Shown here piece after piece: positions 36,860 to 39,078 of a stretch of DNA of 39,078 nt. The stretch is from NCBI GenBank assembly GCA_024686035.1, contig JAIBDW010000010.1, forward strand, positions 1 to 39,078, given 5' to 3'. Below the pieces are notes generated by a model. That model was not told the DNA's origin. It searched no databases and saw only the letters and a program-made list of their open reading frames with translations. Origin of the DNA: Oceanospirillaceae bacterium. Lineage in GTDB: Bacteria > Pseudomonadota > Gammaproteobacteria > Pseudomonadales > Balneatricaceae. Made by a program: the position numbers and the translations under genes. Each line of letters opens with the position of its first letter. The first letter of the stretch is position 1.

Positions 36860-37733
36860 TGCGGCCTTTAAAGTGCCCAAATATCTGCCGCATATGCAGC
36901 ATAAAGACGTTATTTCTATGGGTATGCAATCATTGTGTCCTAAGCAATGGATTGAGCCAGACGAAGACTATCCAAGATACTTAGAACATAAGCTACGTTT
37001 AGCCAGGTTACACAAACAGCGTGTTTTTGACGCCTTAGCCAGTGCCTATGATGCTCAAGCAGAGCTGGCATTTGAACTAAAAAATCATCTATTACAACAG
37101 CATAGTCAGTTGTATTGCTCGTTAGCCGGGGGCTTAAGCTATTTACCTGAGGGTATTCAGCTCCCTTCAGTAAGCCCACATCCTTTGTGGCAAGCCTCTT
37201 TGTGGGTGGCAGATGATTTGCTCATCATGGAAAAAATAATGGGGCAATACTGCCTTACAGCAGCCAGTTTATGCAGCCCTAGCCATTGGCATTTGTCAGA
37301 AAAAATAGGTCAGCCCATGGCCAAAATACATGATCCTGTACCCACCTTACATACCAAGCTGACGCCTAAAATAGATCGATTTTTTGATCATCTGTGTGTG
37401 GGAAAACCAGTTCAAAGGTTTAATTGGTCTTTGCAGGCCAATACACAATGGGCACAATTTCCTGAAAATAAGGTAATTCATGGGGCCAATGCGCCACTGT
37501 ATTATCGTTGTGAACGACAAACCCTCACGCGATTGCCACAAACCAATGCCATTGCTTTTACGATAAGGGTTTATGTAGATCCCTTAATGAGCCTAGCTCA
37601 GGTGCCCAATGCATTGACACAGTTGCAAGCGGTCATTAACGCGATGCCTAAGTCTGTCGCTGCCTATAAAGACATCATTTACTTTGCGCCCGCATTACAG
37701 AAGTATTTTAGTGATTTAAGCTTACTAAAATAG
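36852..37733 (+). CDS. Haem-dependent oxidative N-demethylase family protein (DUF3445)
   Basis: A 293-aa protein matching DUF3445, the alpha subunit type of haem-dependent oxidative N-demethylase with a PAS-like haem fold. The best-matching region is the second half: LTAASLCSPSHWHLSEKIG, DPVPTLHTKL, KIDRFFDHL, FNWSLQ, RCERQTLTRLP, AFTIRVYVDPL and AAYKDI. Characterised members oxidise methylamines with electrons from ferredoxin and reductase partners, none of which is encoded nearby. The start at ATG 36852 overlaps the channel gene by 8 nt. It ends the purEK-linked cluster. An amine substrate would fit the cyclodeaminase neighbour, but this is inference. Confidence 0.82.
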   Translation: MADAAFKVPKYLPHMQHKDVISMGMQSLCPKQWIEPDEDYPRYLEHKLRLARLHKQRVFDALASAYDAQAELAFELKNHLLQQHSQLYCSLAGGLSYLPEGIQLPSVSPHPLWQASLWVADDLLIMEKIMGQYCLTAASLCSPSHWHLSEKIGQPMAKIHDPVPTLHTKLTPKIDRFFDHLCVGKPVQRFNWSLQANTQWAQFPENKVIHGANAPLYYRCERQTLTRLPQTNAIAFTIRVYVDPLMSLAQVPNALTQLQAVINAMPKSVAAYKDIIYFAPALQKYFSDLSLLK

Positions 37734-37770
37734 CGCACTAAAATGATGGGTAATAACTTGCTCTACAAAC

Positions 37771-37800
37771 TTGCAATCGAGGCTAATTTTGGTCTATATT
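37771..37800 (+). promoter_or_regulatory. Promoter upstream of the TPP riboswitch
   Basis: TTGCAA (37771-37776), 18 bp, TATATT (37795-37800). Transcription would start near 37807, about 7 nt before the riboswitch P1 stem. Confidence 0.5.
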
Positions 37801-37813
37801 GCGCCTACTATGA

Positions 37814-37915
37814 CTTGTCGGGGTGCCTAGTTAATTTTAATTAACGTTTTAGGCTGAGATCACTAACGTGAATCCCGTTGTACCTGATCTGGATAATGCC
37901 AGCGTAGGGAACAAG
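37814..37915 (+). ncRNA. TPP riboswitch (THI element)
   Basis: All conserved THI segments are present in order: TCGGGGTGCC (37818-37827), GGCTGAGAT (37852-37860), CCCGTTG, ACCTGATCTGG (37882-37892) and CCAGCGTAGGGAA (37899-37911). P1 pairs CTTGT (37814-37818) with ACAAG (37911-37915). The P3 arm is A+T-rich (TTAATTTTAATTAA). It controls the thiamine transporter genes that follow, switching expression off when thiamine pyrophosphate binds. Confidence 0.96.
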
Positions 37916-37954
37916 GATAAGCATCTAAGTAAGCCAGCCTTACATCGCTCCCTC

Positions 37955-38015
37955 CTCCTAATAGTGTCAATAATATATTGGCCGTCATAGCAATTAATTA
38001 GTTAATTTTTAGGAG
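37955..38015 (+). promoter_or_regulatory. Expression platform: anti-Shine-Dalgarno and thiB ribosome binding site
   Basis: CTCCTAA (37955-37961) is exactly complementary to TTAGGAG (38009-38015), the ribosome binding site 5 nt before the thiB ATG. The riboswitch could therefore act by hiding the ribosome site. No clear terminator with a T-run is visible, which favours translational control. Confidence 0.45.
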
Positions 38016-38020
38016 TAATT

Positions 38021-39040
38021 ATGTCTCACTATAAGGCACATATTGCCGCTTTTTGCCTCACTTTTTGCATGTTCACCACGCAAGCACTGGCTGCAGACAC
38101 AGCCAAGCCAGAACTTACTGTGTATACCTATGATTCATTTATCTCAGAATGGGGTATGGGGCCACTGATCAAACCGGCCTTTGAAGCGCGCTGTGGCTGC
38201 TCGTTAAACTTAGTCGGGATGGCAGATGCTGTTTCCATGTTGCAACGACTTAAACTAGAAGGCGCATCAACTAAAGCGGACTTGGTTTTAGGGCTTGATT
38301 TAAACCTAGTGGATGATGCTAAAAACAGTGGCCTTTTCGCCCCTCACAAAGTCAATACCACCTCACTCGAGATGCCTATTAATTGGCAAGATGATACTTT
38401 TGTACCTTTTGATTATGGCTACTTTTCGTTTGTTTATAACACAAAACTTATGCCGAATCCGCCTAAGAGTTTGGACGAGTTAGTGAATGCTGGCCCAGAA
38501 TTAAAAATAATCATTCAGGATCCGCGTTCAAGCACGCCAGGGTTAGGTTTATTGTTGTGGATGAAGGCTGTTTATGGGGATGACTCTGATGCAGCATGGG
38601 CTCAACTGTCGGATAACATATTAACCACCACGAAAGGTTGGAGCGAAGCTTACTTTAGTTTGTTCTTAGCAGGTGAGGCGCCAATGGTATTAAGCTACAG
38701 CACTTCCCCAGCCTATCACATGGCGGTAGAAGGTACAGACCAATATCAAGCCGCTGCATTTGAAGAGGGTCATTATCTTCAAGTGGAGGTAGCTGCTAAA
38801 TTAAAGTCATCCAGCAATGAATTGCTAGCTGATGATTTTCTTAATTTTATGGTCAGTGAAGATTTTCAAAAACACTTACCATTAAGCAACGTGATGTATC
38901 CGGTAAACACACCAAAAGATATGCCAGAGGCTTATAGAAAATTAATTATGCCTTCAAAGGTGTTGCAGTTAGACACGGCTGAAATCAATCAAAATCGTAA
39001 GCAGTGGGTGCGAGATTGGCTTAATGCGATGACTCAATAA
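38021..39040 (+). CDS. thiB: Thiamine ABC transporter, periplasmic binding protein
   Basis: Periplasmic thiamine/TPP-binding protein of the ThiBPQ importer. The signal peptide runs to about residue 25 (TQALA). The mature part starts ELTVYTYDSFISEWGMG, the ThiB signature, followed by DLVLGLDLNLVDDA, the YGYFSFVYNT segment, DPRSSTPGLGLLLWM and LSYSTSPAYH. The 339 aa match the family. AGGAG 5 nt upstream supports the ATG. It lies directly under the TPP riboswitch and next to the start of a probable permease gene. Confidence 0.95.
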   Translation: MSHYKAHIAAFCLTFCMFTTQALAADTAKPELTVYTYDSFISEWGMGPLIKPAFEARCGCSLNLVGMADAVSMLQRLKLEGASTKADLVLGLDLNLVDDAKNSGLFAPHKVNTTSLEMPINWQDDTFVPFDYGYFSFVYNTKLMPNPPKSLDELVNAGPELKIIIQDPRSSTPGLGLLLWMKAVYGDDSDAAWAQLSDNILTTTKGWSEAYFSLFLAGEAPMVLSYSTSPAYHMAVEGTDQYQAAAFEEGHYLQVEVAAKLKSSSNELLADDFLNFMVSEDFQKHLPLSNVMYPVNTPKDMPEAYRKLIMPSKVLQLDTAEINQNRKQWVRDWLNAMTQ

Positions 39041-39052
39041 GATTTTCTAAAA

Positions 39053-39078
39053 ATGCTGATAGCATCAAAAAAGCCCAC
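39053..39078 (+). CDS. Start of the next gene, probably thiP permease (partial)
   Basis: An ATG 13 nt after the thiB stop opens a frame (MLIASKKP) that runs off the window. ThiP normally follows ThiB. Only eight codons are visible and there is no clear ribosome site, so the call rests on gene order. Confidence 0.4.

Overview
The window reads as a chromosomal segment of a gammaproteobacterium of moderate G+C. The order short pilus secretin - aroK - aroB - AAA/SPOR protein - gltB - gltD - hemE, followed by hemC-hemD-hemX-hemY and rho-ubiD, is a backbone seen in marine Oceanospirillales/Pseudomonadales-type genomes. Protein lengths and active-site residues agree with the E. coli families. I do not assign a genus.

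Layout. 1-12440 (+): end of a type IV pilus gene, PilQ/HofQ-type secretin, shikimate kinase, dehydroquinate synthase, a cell-division type AAA/SPOR protein, both glutamate synthase subunits, uroporphyrinogen decarboxylase and a small tautomerase-like isomerase. 12450-16360 is an accessory patch, all on the minus strand: rhodanese/metallo-beta-lactamase-fold protein, VOC protein, a frameshifted DUF2306 stub, an HNH endonuclease and a DinB protein. A well-formed integron attC site lies between the last two, with no integrase visible. 16360-18950: YbaK deacylase, an Old Yellow Enzyme-type oxidoreductase, trmB. 19120-23370 (+): hemCDXY. 23520-27850 (+): rho, ubiD, glpK, with the last two overlapping by one base.

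27880-31890 (-): two small lipoproteins, then an operon of MoxR AAA ATPase, VWA/CoxE protein and an unusual fusion of a bacterioferritin-associated-ferredoxin-like [2Fe-2S] domain to an alpha/beta hydrolase. 32040-33730: a GlxA-type regulator behind two palindromes, convergent with a HAD phosphatase. 33838-37733 (+): purE-purK-ornithine cyclodeaminase-like-ion channel-haem N-demethylase-like, mostly joined by start/stop overlaps. 37771-39078 (+): promoter, TPP riboswitch and thiB, with the probable first codons of thiP at the edge.

Most genes are housekeeping: aromatic amino acid precursors, ammonia assimilation, haem, ubiquinone, purine and thiamine uptake. The best candidates for new biology are the MoxR-VWA-[2Fe-2S]/hydrolase operon, the three-gene tail coupled to purEK, and the integrase-less cassette patch. 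Sequence-level signals worth testing are a 12-bp inverted repeat straddling the hemE promoter, the palindromes and likely leaderless start of the GlxA regulator gene, and the anti-Shine-Dalgarno sequence downstream of the TPP riboswitch.
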